This document shows positions 42,289 to 51,640 of a DNA stretch of 64,000 nucleotides, piece by piece. The position numbers were made by a program, and so were the translations under genes. Position 1 is the stretch's first letter. Every line of letters starts with the position of its first letter. The notes under the pieces are model-generated. The model searched no databases. It was not told the origin of the DNA and worked only from the letters and a program-made list of their open reading frames with translations. The DNA is from Treponema sp. OMZ 790 (GTDB lineage Bacteria > Spirochaetota > Spirochaetia > Treponematales > Treponemataceae): NCBI RefSeq assembly GCF_024181285.1, contig NZ_CP051201.1, positions 372,001 to 436,000 of the forward strand. The letters are read 5' to 3'.

Positions 42289-43818
42289 ATGAAAAAAATG
42301 TTTTTTGGCGGCACCATTTTGACCATGGAAAAACAAGAAGCTCAAGAAGCTGTTGTCTTTGAAAATGAGAAAATTTTATTTGTAGGTACTGAAAGTGAAG
42401 CAAAAAAAAACTACAGCGATGCTGAACTAATAGATCTTAAAGGAAAAACTCTTTTACCCGGTTTTATTGATTCTCATTGCCATATGAGTTTTTCGGGAGA
42501 AATGATGACTCTCCCAACGGTTTTTGAAGCTGGCTCTGTTGAATGTGTTTTAAAAAAACTTAAAGATGAGGCCTCTAAATTACCGAAAGGCGATGTTCTA
42601 TTTGTTAATGGATATGGGGGTACACCTATTAAAGAAGATCGTCTTTTAACATTGAAAGAAATGGATGGAGCTGTTCCCGAAAATCCTTTATTTCTCCGTA
42701 CTGCAGGAACTCACGGTACATTGGTAAATTCCAAAGGCTTGGAACTGGTTACTAAAGAAGCCGAAAAAAATAATCTTATTATTAGTGACCAGGATAAAAA
42801 AGAAGGATTTTTGCGCAATGAGGCAAATTTGTTTGCTTTTTCAATTGCGCCTAAATGGATGTCGGCTGAACAAAAGAAAAAAGCCAGAGCTAAGATGATT
42901 CATGAATGTGTCAGTAACGGAATAACTGCTGTTCATACACTTGAAGGATGGAGCGCTGTAGATGATCCTGCTGTAGATTCTCTTTTGAAGGATAAGGATG
43001 AAATACCGTTTCATCTTAGAATTTATTACCAAACGACTAATGTTAATGAAGTAGTAAAACGGGGATTAAAGCAAATTGGAGGCTGTTTTAATTGTATTCT
43101 GGATGGTGATGTAGAACCCGGAACTGCTGCTTTTAGGGAACCTTACACCAATAATCCAAAAAATTACGGAAATCTTTATTTTACACAAGAGCGTTTGGAA
43201 AACTTTTTTAGAGAGGCTCATAAAGCCGGTCTTCAAATTTGTATGCATGCTATCGGTGATGCAGCTATTGAGCAAGCATTAAAAGCATACAAAAAAGTCT
43301 TAAATGAATTCCCCAAAGAAAATCATCGTCACAGGGTTGAGCATTTTGAAGTGTCTTCGTATGATTTGATGGATTTAGCGAAAGATCTGAATGTTGTATT
43401 GAGTATGCAGCCCGTATTTGATTATTATTGGCCGTATGAAAATTATCTGCCGCATATTGGACCTGAGAGGGCTGCAATGAAATGTGCCTTGCGTCCGATT
43501 TTAGATCGCGGCATAAAGGTAGGAGGAGGTTCGGATTCTCCTGTAACTTCAATGAACCCTATGTTAGGTATTCATGCAGCTGTTAATCACAGTGTTCCTG
43601 CATCAAGAATCACTGTAGAAGAAGCTCTACGAATGGTAACGATTGATGCTGCATATATTGGTTTTGAGGAAAATGAACGCGGCAGCATAAAGGTAGGCAA
43701 AGAAGCAAGTTTTGTAATCGTATCGGATAACCCCATGAATTATCCGACTGAAAAACTCGATAAAATAGAAATATTGGAAACTATTTATAGCGGAAAAACC
43801 GTATGGAAAAAAGCATAA
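42289..43818 (+). CDS. YtcJ-type amidohydrolase
   Basis: The 509-residue product is a second YtcJ-like amidohydrolase with HxH in DSHCHMSFSGE, HAIGDAAIEQALKAY, a further His in HRVEHFEVSS, and Asp in GGSDSPVTSMNPMLG. The N-terminal GGTILTMEKQE and C-terminal VGKEASFVIVSDNP complete the beta-sandwich. It is clearly diverged from the one at 35487, so the two may act on different bonds of a substrate series. It has its own GGAGG 42 bases after the previous gene and converges on the DUF2156 gene. Confidence 0.9.
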   Translation: MKKMFFGGTILTMEKQEAQEAVVFENEKILFVGTESEAKKNYSDAELIDLKGKTLLPGFIDSHCHMSFSGEMMTLPTVFEAGSVECVLKKLKDEASKLPKGDVLFVNGYGGTPIKEDRLLTLKEMDGAVPENPLFLRTAGTHGTLVNSKGLELVTKEAEKNNLIISDQDKKEGFLRNEANLFAFSIAPKWMSAEQKKKARAKMIHECVSNGITAVHTLEGWSAVDDPAVDSLLKDKDEIPFHLRIYYQTTNVNEVVKRGLKQIGGCFNCILDGDVEPGTAAFREPYTNNPKNYGNLYFTQERLENFFREAHKAGLQICMHAIGDAAIEQALKAYKKVLNEFPKENHRHRVEHFEVSSYDLMDLAKDLNVVLSMQPVFDYYWPYENYLPHIGPERAAMKCALRPILDRGIKVGGGSDSPVTSMNPMLGIHAAVNHSVPASRITVEEALRMVTIDAAYIGFEENERGSIKVGKEASFVIVSDNPMNYPTEKLDKIEILETIYSGKTVWKKA

Positions 43819-43825
43819 TAAGCTG

Positions 43826-44716
43826 TTATCCTAACTTTTTTTGAGGTGTGCAATATTTTTTTACAAAACCGCAAGGCCGATAGGTCATTTTTGCTTGGCG
43901 CAGCCCCTCGTTACCTAGATCTTGTTCTCGGTTTATAAATTCTACTGTTTCAGGTAGCGCTCGTGCTGTTGCTCTATTTATAAACTGGTACACACCGCGG
44001 TATGTATCTATGGCTTTTTCAAAATGGACTAAAAACATTTTACCATTTGCAATATATTCGCCTAGAGACCATGCTGCGGGTTTACCATCAACATAAACAA
44101 TCCATCCTTCCAGGTTTGTAAATGTAAGCATTTCCAGCGCACCAATACATTGATCATAATCCGAACCTTGGTTTTCGCCTCTGTTTGCATGCCATTCATC
44201 TAAAACAGCACAGGCATCGACTTTATTTTGTTCATTTAAAGGACGTACTTCCCAAGCATAAGCATTTTCAAACCCATTTGCAAAATTTCTTTTTTTATGT
44301 AATGCTTTTCCTGCAAGTAAGGCAAGGCTTTCTCTTGTGTATAAATAATCTTCATTGTCTCTATCTTCGTATGGTTCATAACCTAGTTTTGTTATATAAT
44401 CTGAAAACTTATCATACAAAGTCTGACTTATATTTTTCCACCTGCCATAATTTTCAAGTAAAAAGCATAGTTCTTTCTCTTGAGGGATACCTCCCATAAC
44501 AAGAAAAAATTTTCCTTTTGCATCGCAGCCTGTGACCACAAAGGTTGCGGATGGTAATCGGCTTATCTCATAACCGTATTTCAGACGGTGTAAATATAGA
44601 CTAATAAATGTGAATTCGGAAATGCCATCCGATAAATTATTCAAAAGAGGATATAATTCTTTGTGCATAGAATCCGAAATAGGTAAGAAATTTGGAAAAT
44701 TCAATATAATACTCAT
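43826..44716 (-). CDS. DUF2156 (phosphatidylglycerol lysyltransferase C-terminal-like) acyltransferase
   Basis: The 296-residue product has the DUF2156 GNAT-like fold shared with the C-terminal half of MprF. Family markers are the FTFISLYLHRLKYGYEIS segment and the terminal INREQDLGNEGLRQAKMTY. It lacks the membrane flippase part of MprF. It could transfer an aminoacyl group, but the substrate is unknown. It lies after the catabolic cluster in convergent orientation and has its own promoter placed for a leaderless mRNA; no ribosome binding site is seen. Confidence 0.85.
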   Translation of the reverse strand: MSIILNFPNFLPISDSMHKELYPLLNNLSDGISEFTFISLYLHRLKYGYEISRLPSATFVVTGCDAKGKFFLVMGGIPQEKELCFLLENYGRWKNISQTLYDKFSDYITKLGYEPYEDRDNEDYLYTRESLALLAGKALHKKRNFANGFENAYAWEVRPLNEQNKVDACAVLDEWHANRGENQGSDYDQCIGALEMLTFTNLEGWIVYVDGKPAAWSLGEYIANGKMFLVHFEKAIDTYRGVYQFINRATARALPETVEFINREQDLGNEGLRQAKMTYRPCGFVKKYCTPQKKLG

Positions 44717-44722
44717 TTTTTA

Positions 44723-44751
44723 AATGTAATGCATTTTATTGAAAAAGTCAA
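44723..44751 (-). promoter_or_regulatory. sigma-70 promoter, predicted leaderless
   Basis: On the minus strand TTGACT (44751-44746) and TACATT (44728-44723) are 17 bases apart. Six bases separate the -10 from the ATG, so +1 is the A at 44716. Confidence 0.6.
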
Positions 44752-44787
44752 AGCAATATATAAATTTTTTGTTTCCGGCTGGTATTC

Positions 44788-45771
44788 CTACTTCCTCCTT
44801 AAAAGATAGACAAAAAAAGGACCGCCGACCAGGGCCATCAGGGTTCCGACGGGTAGTTCGACGGGAGCCGCTATTGTGCGGGCGAAGGTGTCGGTGATGA
44901 GCAAAAATATCCCTCCGTTTAATATTGAAAGAGGTAAAAGATATTTGTAGTTGGGGCCTGTGATAAGCCGCACGATGTGGGGAATTACAAGGCCTACAAA
45001 GCTTATGACCCCGACAAGGGAGGTGGAAATAGCCGCCAAAAAAGAGGCCGTGAGCGAAATTAAAATTCGGCTCCTTGTGATGTTCAAACCTAAACTGCCT
45101 GCCTTTTCGTCTCCGAATAAGAGGAGGTTGGCGGGGCGTATGGCTGCAAGGGCGGCGGCAAGGCCTATGAGGGAGTAGGGCAAGATGAGCTTCACGTCAT
45201 ACATACTGCGCCCGGAAAGGTTTCCGCTAAGCCAGAGCATTATGCTTTGAATCTTGTCGCTGTTTAAGATTGTGATAAGGTAGCTTACTCCCGCAAAAAA
45301 AGCGTTGACTGCAACACCTGCCAAAATAAGTCGGACGGTTTTTACTCCGCCCTTCCATGCCAAGAGGTAAACCAAGACTGCCGCACCCATTGCTCCTATA
45401 AATGCAAAGAGGGGGGCTGCCGTAACAAATTGCGGAAAAATCAAGAGGGCCAGTAAGAGGCCTAACTTTGCTCCGCTCGAAATGCCTATTATCCCGGGGT
45501 CTGCCAAAGGATTTTGAATAACCGCTTGGAGAAGAGCTCCCGAAGCTGCAAGGTTGGCTCCGACTATGAGGGCTAAAATAATTCTTGGAATTCTTATGTC
45601 CCAAATAATTATTGCAAAATCGGAAGCTTCGTTAAAGAATATGATTTTTATAATCTCATGAACGGGAATCTTTGTGCTGCCGAAATAGATTGCGGCCAAA
45701 ACGGATATTGCCAGAAGAACACAAGAAATAAAGAGAAAGATGAGCATTTTTCTTCGGCGTTCTTCCAGCAT
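44788..45771 (-). CDS. FecCD-family ABC permease (heme/iron type)
   Basis: The 327-residue product has about nine to ten membrane segments typical of BtuC/FecCD permeases, with family motifs NPLADPGIIGISSGAKLGLL, SLVGVISFVGLVIPHIVR (ATPase contact loop) and VELPVGTLMALVGGPFFVYLLRR. It pairs with the binding lipoprotein 19 bases upstream, on the same strand. No ATP-binding gene follows, so the ATPase must come from elsewhere. The preceding AAAGGT is a fair ribosome site. Confidence 0.92.
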   Translation of the reverse strand: MLEERRRKMLIFLFISCVLLAISVLAAIYFGSTKIPVHEIIKIIFFNEASDFAIIIWDIRIPRIILALIVGANLAASGALLQAVIQNPLADPGIIGISSGAKLGLLLALLIFPQFVTAAPLFAFIGAMGAAVLVYLLAWKGGVKTVRLILAGVAVNAFFAGVSYLITILNSDKIQSIMLWLSGNLSGRSMYDVKLILPYSLIGLAAALAAIRPANLLLFGDEKAGSLGLNITRSRILISLTASFLAAISTSLVGVISFVGLVIPHIVRLITGPNYKYLLPLSILNGGIFLLITDTFARTIAAPVELPVGTLMALVGGPFFVYLLRRK

Positions 45772-45790
45772 TTTTTTTACCTTTTAGAAT

Positions 45791-46711
45791 TTAGTTTTCG
45801 GTTTCTCCGTAGATTATTTCTTTTAAATTCTCGACAGCATACATTATTTTGATGTTCCGTGAGACGGTATATAAATTACTGTCCAGGTCATAGATTTTAT
45901 CTTCTTTTACGGCCTTTACCTTCTGCCAAATTTCGTTTTTGGCAAATTCGGCTCTGAGGCTTTCGGCTGTGTCTTCGGCCTTTGTGTGGGTTAATCTTAT
46001 GATTACGTCGGGCTGATGTTTTACGATTTCTTCTATGTTTACGGGAACATAGGTTTTGTCGAAGTTTCCGATACCGTTTGCGATGTTGTGAATCTTCAAA
46101 ACTTCCATTAGACTTCCGGTGTAGCAGTTTCTTGTTCCCATCATCAGTTTTTTGGGAGAACCTAAAAGCATCAATACCTTGGGGCTTTTTTTGCCGTTAA
46201 CTGAGCGGCGTACTTCAAGGGTTTTAGCTTCGATGGTTTGAATTACATGCTCGGCTTCCTTTTGTTTTGAAGTCAGCTCTCCCAACTGTCTGATTGTGTT
46301 TAAACATGCCTCATAAGAATTTAAATCGATATATTCCGTTTTTATGTTTTGGTTTTGAAAGAGCTTATCCAATGTCGGTTTTGAACCCAGGGAGGCGAGA
46401 TAAATTTCGGCATTCAGCCTTTTAACTACTTCAAGATCCGGCTGCATGGGTTTTCCGATTTTTTCGGTCTTTGCATAAAGCTCGGGCATAGGATGGCGGC
46501 TTGAAGGAACGCCTACAACGTTTTTATAACCGAGGTCGTCTAAAATTTCGACTATGGACATGGTGCCTGCAATAACACGAGGTCCTGCTTCAGCTGCGGT
46601 GCGGTCAGGTAAATCCTTTTTATCTTGTTCAAAAAAATCATTGATTTTTGAACAGCTTGCGATAAATAATGTTAAAGCAAAAATTAGTGTAAATAGTTTA
46701 TTTGTCTTCAT
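45791..46711 (-). CDS. heme/iron-type ABC substrate-binding lipoprotein
   Basis: The 306-residue product is a lipoprotein (lipobox FIASC, Cys20) with a type-III periplasmic-binding fold. Phrases such as RVIAGTMSIVEILDDLGYKN, IGKPMQPDLEVVKRLNAEIY and IKTEYIDLNSYEACLNTIRQ closely recall the staphylococcal heme receptor IsdE. Met89 in GKPMQPD and His242 in IRLTHTK could be the counterparts of the IsdE axial heme ligands. Heme transport is therefore more likely than siderophore or cobalamin, but the residue equivalence is from memory, not an alignment. Its promoter predicts a nearly leaderless mRNA. Confidence 0.83.
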   Translation of the reverse strand: MKTNKLFTLIFALTLFIASCSKINDFFEQDKKDLPDRTAAEAGPRVIAGTMSIVEILDDLGYKNVVGVPSSRHPMPELYAKTEKIGKPMQPDLEVVKRLNAEIYLASLGSKPTLDKLFQNQNIKTEYIDLNSYEACLNTIRQLGELTSKQKEAEHVIQTIEAKTLEVRRSVNGKKSPKVLMLLGSPKKLMMGTRNCYTGSLMEVLKIHNIANGIGNFDKTYVPVNIEEIVKHQPDVIIRLTHTKAEDTAESLRAEFAKNEIWQKVKAVKEDKIYDLDSNLYTVSRNIKIMYAVENLKEIIYGETEN

Positions 46712-46719
46712 AGCCGGGT

Positions 46720-46748
46720 ATTTTAATGGTATAGCCGAAAAAAATCAA
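46720..46748 (-). promoter_or_regulatory. sigma-70 promoter of the heme-type ABC genes, nearly leaderless
   Basis: On the minus strand TTGATT (46748-46743) and TAAAAT (46725-46720) are 17 bases apart. +1 is expected near 46713, two bases before the ATG at 46711. Confidence 0.55.
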
Positions 46749-46772
46749 GCCCGGCAGAAAAATGGTAATACC

Positions 46773-46802
46773 CTTACAAAACTTGCTGATCTATGATATA
46801 AT
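46773..46802 (+). promoter_or_regulatory. sigma-70 promoter of the Rpn-family gene
   Basis: CTTACA (46773-46778) and a perfect TATAAT (46797-46802) are 18 bases apart. GGTGAGG lies before the ATG at 46824. Confidence 0.5.
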
Positions 46803-46823
46803 ACAACAGGTGAGGAAACGGCT

Positions 46824-47690
46824 ATGAGTACGGCAAATAGAAAATACAAAGATTCGGTCTTTGTCGATTTGTTCAGCGAAGACGAAAAAGCCAAAGAAAA
46901 CTTTTTGTCGCTATATAATGCCTTGCATGGTACAAAACTACAGCTTTCTTGTCCTGTAGAAAATATAAGGCTCGATAATGTCATGTACATGAGCATCATA
47001 AACGACGTTTCATGCCTTGTAGACGGTAAAATCATAGTGTTGGCTGAGCATAAATCCACAATCAACGAAAACATGCCTTTACGTTTTTTAGAGTACATAG
47101 CAAGGCTGTATGAAAAGCTTCAAAAACCAACAGACAAATATCTAAGAAAATTGTCAAAAATACCGACACCCGAATTTTATGTCTTTTACAATGGTGTTGA
47201 AAATTATCCTGAAACTACAACATTAAAGTTGTCGGATGCCTTTATTACAAGGCCCGTCCCCCTACCCTTGGAGCTGACGGTTCAGGTTTTAAACATCAAT
47301 ACGGATAAAGCAAATAAAGTTCTGGCTGCATGTAAACCGCTTGAAGAATACAGCCTCTTTGTAGAAGAGGTAAGAAAGCAAACACAACTCGATTCTGAAA
47401 ACGGCTTTACCAATGCGGTAAAGACATGCATAGAAAAAGGAATCTTAAAAGAATACTTAATGAGAAAATCACGGGAGGTAATCAATATGTTAATAGCAGA
47501 ATACGATTATGATACGGATATCGCAGTACAGCGTGCAGAAGAACGAGAAATAGCTTTCGCCGAGGGTGAAGAAAGCGGCTCTTATCAAACCAAACTTGAA
47601 ACGGCAAGATTGATGAGATATGAAAATCTTGGCATTGAGCTGATTTCTAAGATTACGGGACTATCTAAAGAGGAAATAGACTCATTATAG
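46824..47690 (+). CDS. Rpn-family recombination-promoting nuclease-like protein
   Basis: The 288-residue product is a PD-(D/E)xK-type nuclease of the Rpn/PDDEXK_2 family, often annotated as putative transposase. The N-terminus (NRKYKDSVFVDLFSEDEKAK), the core acid and lysine in IVLAEHKSTINENMPLRFLEYI and the C-terminal TGLSKEEIDSL are characteristic. Members occur as multicopy families in treponemes and related bacteria. The catalytic residues look intact. It stands alone between the heme-type ABC genes and the flagellar operon, suggesting a mobile or accessory insert. Confidence 0.88.
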   Translation: MSTANRKYKDSVFVDLFSEDEKAKENFLSLYNALHGTKLQLSCPVENIRLDNVMYMSIINDVSCLVDGKIIVLAEHKSTINENMPLRFLEYIARLYEKLQKPTDKYLRKLSKIPTPEFYVFYNGVENYPETTTLKLSDAFITRPVPLPLELTVQVLNINTDKANKVLAACKPLEEYSLFVEEVRKQTQLDSENGFTNAVKTCIEKGILKEYLMRKSREVINMLIAEYDYDTDIAVQRAEEREIAFAEGEESGSYQTKLETARLMRYENLGIELISKITGLSKEEIDSL

Positions 47691-47735
47691 AAATCAACAT
47701 GCCGTTAATCAAATATGATTATGAAAATGGGGGAA

Positions 47736-47780
47736 CGCAAAGGCGACCTTCTTACTAAAGATACCTTCAAAACCTTTGCG
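47736..47780. repeat. inverted repeat in the 3' spacer
   Basis: CGCAAAGG (47736-47743) and CCTTTGCG (47773-47780) form a perfect 8-bp inverted repeat with a 29-base loop, between the convergent Rpn-family gene and csrA. The following TCCTTGGCGAGCTTAGCGG looks like a fragment of a short repeat seen in many bacterial genomes. Confidence 0.4.
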
Positions 47781-47814
47781 TCCTTGGCGAGCTTAGCGGT
47801 TAAGTTAAAATTTT

Positions 47815-48042
47815 CTATTTCTTTTTGAGATGAAGTTCAGGCAGATTCGGCTTGGCATCTTTAACCAAGGCTGCCTTGTTTTCGTTTTGAATTTCTTGGT
47901 AGATTTCTTCACGGAAAACCTTGACTGAAGCCGGAGCATCCACTCCGATTTTTACCTGATCGCCCCGAATGTCGATTATGGTGATTTCTATATCGTCGCC
48001 GATAAGTATTTTTTGATTTGTTTTACGGGAAAGTATGAGCAT
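47815..48042 (-). CDS. csrA: carbon storage regulator CsrA
   Basis: The 75-residue product is CsrA, an RNA-binding post-transcriptional regulator that binds GGA sites in mRNA leaders. The N-terminus [18 protein letters not shown] is diagnostic, followed by [19 protein letters not shown]. The usual length is about 60-75 residues. The ATG at 48042 overlaps the fliW stop by one base (ATGA arrangement) and has GGAGGAAC just upstream. In spirochaetes and Bacillus, FliW binds CsrA and relieves repression of flagellin. It is the last gene of the flgK-flgL-fliW-csrA operon. Confidence 0.96.
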   Translation of the reverse strand: MLILSRKTNQKILIGDDIEITIIDIRGDQVKIGVDAPASVKVFREEIYQEIQNENKAALVKDAKPNLPELHLKKK

Positions 48043-48485
48043 CAGTTCCTCCCCGCCGCGTTCAATTCGGCAAGAATATCGTGTTTGGTATTCCATTTTC
48101 CGTCATTTAAGACAGCCTGAAAAGCCTTTTTATTCTTTTTGTTTATGATGAGAGGGCCCTGCAAGTTTGCTGTGATGGGGCCTCCCGCAGGCGGAATTGT
48201 AACAAGGGCAAAAACCAAGAGGTCTTTGGGCGATTCTGCCTTTATCGGTTTTAATAATTCGTCGTCTATGTCCAGCTCATAATCGGGTCTGAATAAGAAC
48301 GGATCAATAACGATAAAGGCTAAATTTTCATCATCAAGAGACTGCACCCAAAAGAAAGGCTCTTTTCCTGAATCCAACAGGGCATATTTATGAAATTCTT
48401 CAAATCCGTAAAATCCGTCAACCAATTCAATTATCTGTTCATCTTGAATTTCAACAAGCCCCATAGCTTTTGTCTTAATTTCCAT
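48042..48485 (-). CDS. fliW: flagellar assembly factor FliW
   Basis: The 147-residue product is FliW, which binds flagellin and CsrA to couple flagellin synthesis with secretion. Family markers are [38 protein letters not shown] and [23 protein letters not shown]. The ATG at 48485 has AGGA about 11 bases upstream; an ATG at 48497 has no room for one. It overlaps csrA by one base and follows flgL by two to fourteen bases depending on the start used. Confidence 0.95.
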   Translation of the reverse strand: MEIKTKAMGLVEIQDEQIIELVDGFYGFEEFHKYALLDSGKEPFFWVQSLDDENLAFIVIDPFLFRPDYELDIDDELLKPIKAESPKDLLVFALVTIPPAGGPITANLQGPLIINKKNKKAFQAVLNDGKWNTKHDILAELNAAGRN

Positions 48486-48498
48486 CTTAAATTCCATC

Positions 48499-49746
48499 CT
48501 ATCGTAAGTAGTTTAAAAGAGAATCTCTGTAAAGCCTTCCCAATACGCTTAAAGAAGCTTGATGAGTGTGTTCAAACATCTTTAAGTCGGTGATAGCCTT
48601 TGTAATGTCAAGGTCAGCTTCTCTGGATTCTGCTGCAGTTACATTTAAAGTCTGCGTGTCGATTCGGGCTAATATGACCTCAGCCCTTGCATACTTGGAA
48701 CCTGTTTCGGCCATTCTTGTAGTAAGATTATGTATACCCTCATCGAGACTTCCCAAAATCTTTCCACCCAAGGCTTCTTGATCGCCCGAAAGAAAGGCAT
48801 CGCGCACGGCAATTGCTGCATCAAAAATAGAGCCTCCTGAAACGCGTACCGAATTTGCCAAATTATAGGGAGGTCTTTGCTCGGCCTTTATCAAGCCCAG
48901 TTCCGATAAAACCGTGCTTCCTTCGGCATCTCTTAGCCAAAGCTGGCGTGCATCGGTGGTTGTTAAGTTTAAACCGCTTGTAATTGGGTCTAGACTTGCC
49001 TTTACGGCTGCTCCCGAATCGTTTATCTTTGAGATAATTGCATGAACATTGTCTCCTGCAATTAAAGGAATTTCAACCCCGTCAACCTCGATGCTTGTGT
49101 CTTCCTTTATGACAAAGTTGCTTGCATCAGTTTCCGAAATAAGAATTTGCTGTTCGGCCCAAAATACCCTGTTTCCGGCCTGATCTGCCCTCATAAAAGA
49201 AAGTTCATCGGTTTCAACTTCTTTTGAATCGACTGTGCCGTTATATCTAACCTGAGTTATAAGGGCTGAACCTGCTCCGTCCACATCCCCCATTACGGTT
49301 TCAAAGGGCTCGGTAAAGCTCTTGGTTCCCGAAAAAACTCTGACTCCGTCGGAATTGACGGCGTTTCCGTTTTGCACGAGTTCTTTTAAAAGTTCGTCGG
49401 CTTCGGCTGCCATGTCCTTCAAGTCGTCCGGAGTATAGGTTCCGTTTGCTCCCTGTACGGAAAGCTCCCTCAAACGGTGAATAACTTGTAGGGAGTTATT
49501 CATATAGGTTTCGGCCGACATATATTGATCGCGCAAGGTTTTTGTGTTTTTTTCGAACCTTTCGAGGCGGGCGAGGAAGGACTTGTACCTTACCGAGTGG
49601 CCTGCAGAAACAGGGTCGTCTCTAAGCTGGTTTATCCTTCGTTGAGACTGAATCTGATTGTTCAGATTGTGAAGCCTCGATTCCTGATTCCTCATCGAAA
49701 AATTGCTGTCCGTATGCTGAATATTTGTACTAATTCTTTTCATCAT
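48499..49746 (-). CDS. flgL: flagellar hook-associated protein 3
   Basis: The 415-residue product is FlgL, the hook-filament junction protein. The N-terminus ([28 protein letters not shown]) and the flagellin-like C-terminal helix ([25 protein letters not shown]) form the expected coiled coils. A central domain (about residues 150-300) is variable. It lies 17 bases after flgK with GGAG before the first ATG. In spirochaetes the flagella stay in the periplasm. Confidence 0.95.
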   Translation of the reverse strand: MMKRISTNIQHTDSNFSMRNQESRLHNLNNQIQSQRRINQLRDDPVSAGHSVRYKSFLARLERFEKNTKTLRDQYMSAETYMNNSLQVIHRLRELSVQGANGTYTPDDLKDMAAEADELLKELVQNGNAVNSDGVRVFSGTKSFTEPFETVMGDVDGAGSALITQVRYNGTVDSKEVETDELSFMRADQAGNRVFWAEQQILISETDASNFVIKEDTSIEVDGVEIPLIAGDNVHAIISKINDSGAAVKASLDPITSGLNLTTTDARQLWLRDAEGSTVLSELGLIKAEQRPPYNLANSVRVSGGSIFDAAIAVRDAFLSGDQEALGGKILGSLDEGIHNLTTRMAETGSKYARAEVILARIDTQTLNVTAAESREADLDITKAITDLKMFEHTHQASLSVLGRLYRDSLLNYLR

Positions 49747-49763
49747 ATTTTACTCCAAAAAGG

Positions 49764-51635
49764 CTAAACGCCCAACCTGTTTATAACGGTATCGATCATC
49801 TCGTTGATGACCGAAACAAACCTTGCAGATGCATTATATCCGTGCTGGAATTTGATAATATCCGATAGTTCTTCGTCTATGTTTACGCCCGACACGGAAT
49901 CCCTCATATCGTGTAATTCCTTTACAATAGCTATCTGTGTATTTAAGGTCATTTCTGCCTGCTCGCCTTTTAGACCGATTTCGGTTACGGTGTCGGCAAA
50001 AAAGTCGTCAAAGGTGGCTGAGCGGCCTACCATAACAGGCGTATTTCTGATTGCGGCTATTGCAAGGGCTGCCCTATTGTCTCCCGGATAGGCGACACCT
50101 TCAGGGCCCTTATAACCTGCGGCTATATTTTGTATATCGCTTTTGATTACGGGGTTCATTTCCATCCAGCCTGAAGGATGGGCTATGGGAGAAACCGCAT
50201 ATTGGGCTCCGGCTAATACGTCAACAGCGTTTGTTCTTCCCCAGTCGTAGGCGCCTTCCGGCCCTGCCTGAGAAAGCACGCCCGAATAGCCTGCCAAAAA
50301 TCTTCCCGAATCCTCGATATGTCTGATAACAAAGTCGGGGTTTTCCTTGTCGAGGCTGGTCATTCCCTTTAAAACCAGTTTATTGTTTTGATCGAGGTAG
50401 GCCGCTACCTCGGAACCGGATCTATTGATTCTTTCTACAAGGTCCGAAACCATGTCCGTCGAATAATAGGGAACCTGCACAAGGCCGTCTCCCGAAGAAA
50501 GGGTCAAAGTTCCTTCCAATCCTATTTGTTCTCGAGGATCAAGGATGTTTGTGCCCGTAATTCTAAAAATATAGGAAGAATCCTCTTCTCCGTCTCCGTT
50601 TCTGTCAAAGTTACCGAGGGTATTGTTTATAAAGTATTGCTCTTTAAAAAAGTCGATGCCTGTTTTTCCGTTGGGGCTCATGGCATTTCTGTGGACATCG
50701 TTTACCAGATCGACAAAGTTCATTGTCATGGTATCGAGTTTTCTGATTTCGTCCCGAATATCCACATCTCTCAGCTCAATCAAGGCTGCCAGTTTTCCCG
50801 ATTCAAAATGAGCCAAGTTGCCTGAATCGGACCAAACCACATCAGCATATTTATCGTTTTCAAGCGAAGCCTTAAAGTCAAAGGTTCTGTGAGTTCTTCC
50901 CTGCACTATTTCCAAACCTGCGGTATGAATTACATAGGTTTCATCTTCATCCCTCTTATCTACGGAAATGTCTATGAGTGAGGCAAGTTTTTCGGTTAAA
51001 AGGTCTCTTTTATCCATTAAATCGTTGGGATTGTCTCCCATAGCCTTAACCTTAACTATCTCTTCGTTTAGTTTGGCTATACGGCCCGTTACGTCGTTTA
51101 CCTGCTTTACGGTCGCTTCTATATCGCCGTGAACCATGTTCCTTATGCCCTGCAAGCCTCGGAACTGGTGATGAATGGCATCGGTTAAGGTTTCCGTTCG
51201 GGTACGCACAACCTGACGGGCAGCATCCGACTCAGGGTAGAGCGACAACTCCTGCCATGCTTCCCAAAATTGATCCATACGGCTTCTGACCGAAATATCT
51301 TCGGGTTCGTTATGAACTTGTTCTAAAAGTGCTATGTAGGAATTTCTTGTTTCCCAATAACCTAGGTCATCGGTAGTTCCGACTATTCTTTGGTCTAAAA
51401 GCTCATCCCGTAATCTGGTAATTGAACCTATGGTAACGCCCTGTCCTATTTGTCCCGGAGTTTCGGCTCTGGTTAAATCGGGTCTGTAAATGGGCTCAAA
51501 GGCTTCAAGATTTACTCTCTGCCTCGTATATCCCTTTGTTGAAGAATTCGAAATGTTATGGCCTGCCGTTTGAATCGACTGCCGGTGAGCAAACAAACTC
51601 CTTTTTCCTAATTCTATCGCATCAAATGTCGCCAT
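49764..51635 (-). CDS. flgK: flagellar hook-associated protein 1
   Basis: The 623-residue product is FlgK, with N-terminal FDAIELGKRSLFAHRQSIQT and AGHNISNSSTKGYTRQRV (rod-hook family motif). The C-terminal DMRDSVSGVNIDEELSDIIK and FQHGYNASARFVSVINEM complete the signature. It forms the junction between hook and filament. GGAGG precedes the ATG and is itself the end of a hairpin-rich repeat that fills the gap to the FlgN-like gene. flgL follows 17 bases later. Confidence 0.96.
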   Translation of the reverse strand: MATFDAIELGKRSLFAHRQSIQTAGHNISNSSTKGYTRQRVNLEAFEPIYRPDLTRAETPGQIGQGVTIGSITRLRDELLDQRIVGTTDDLGYWETRNSYIALLEQVHNEPEDISVRSRMDQFWEAWQELSLYPESDAARQVVRTRTETLTDAIHHQFRGLQGIRNMVHGDIEATVKQVNDVTGRIAKLNEEIVKVKAMGDNPNDLMDKRDLLTEKLASLIDISVDKRDEDETYVIHTAGLEIVQGRTHRTFDFKASLENDKYADVVWSDSGNLAHFESGKLAALIELRDVDIRDEIRKLDTMTMNFVDLVNDVHRNAMSPNGKTGIDFFKEQYFINNTLGNFDRNGDGEEDSSYIFRITGTNILDPREQIGLEGTLTLSSGDGLVQVPYYSTDMVSDLVERINRSGSEVAAYLDQNNKLVLKGMTSLDKENPDFVIRHIEDSGRFLAGYSGVLSQAGPEGAYDWGRTNAVDVLAGAQYAVSPIAHPSGWMEMNPVIKSDIQNIAAGYKGPEGVAYPGDNRAALAIAAIRNTPVMVGRSATFDDFFADTVTEIGLKGEQAEMTLNTQIAIVKELHDMRDSVSGVNIDEELSDIIKFQHGYNASARFVSVINEMIDTVINRLGV

Positions 51636-51640
51636 CTATA

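Noticed and set aside
48042..48096. N-terminally extended csrA start
   Set aside because: The extra 18 residues would overlap fliW and are not part of the CsrA family; the ATG at 48042 has a good SD.
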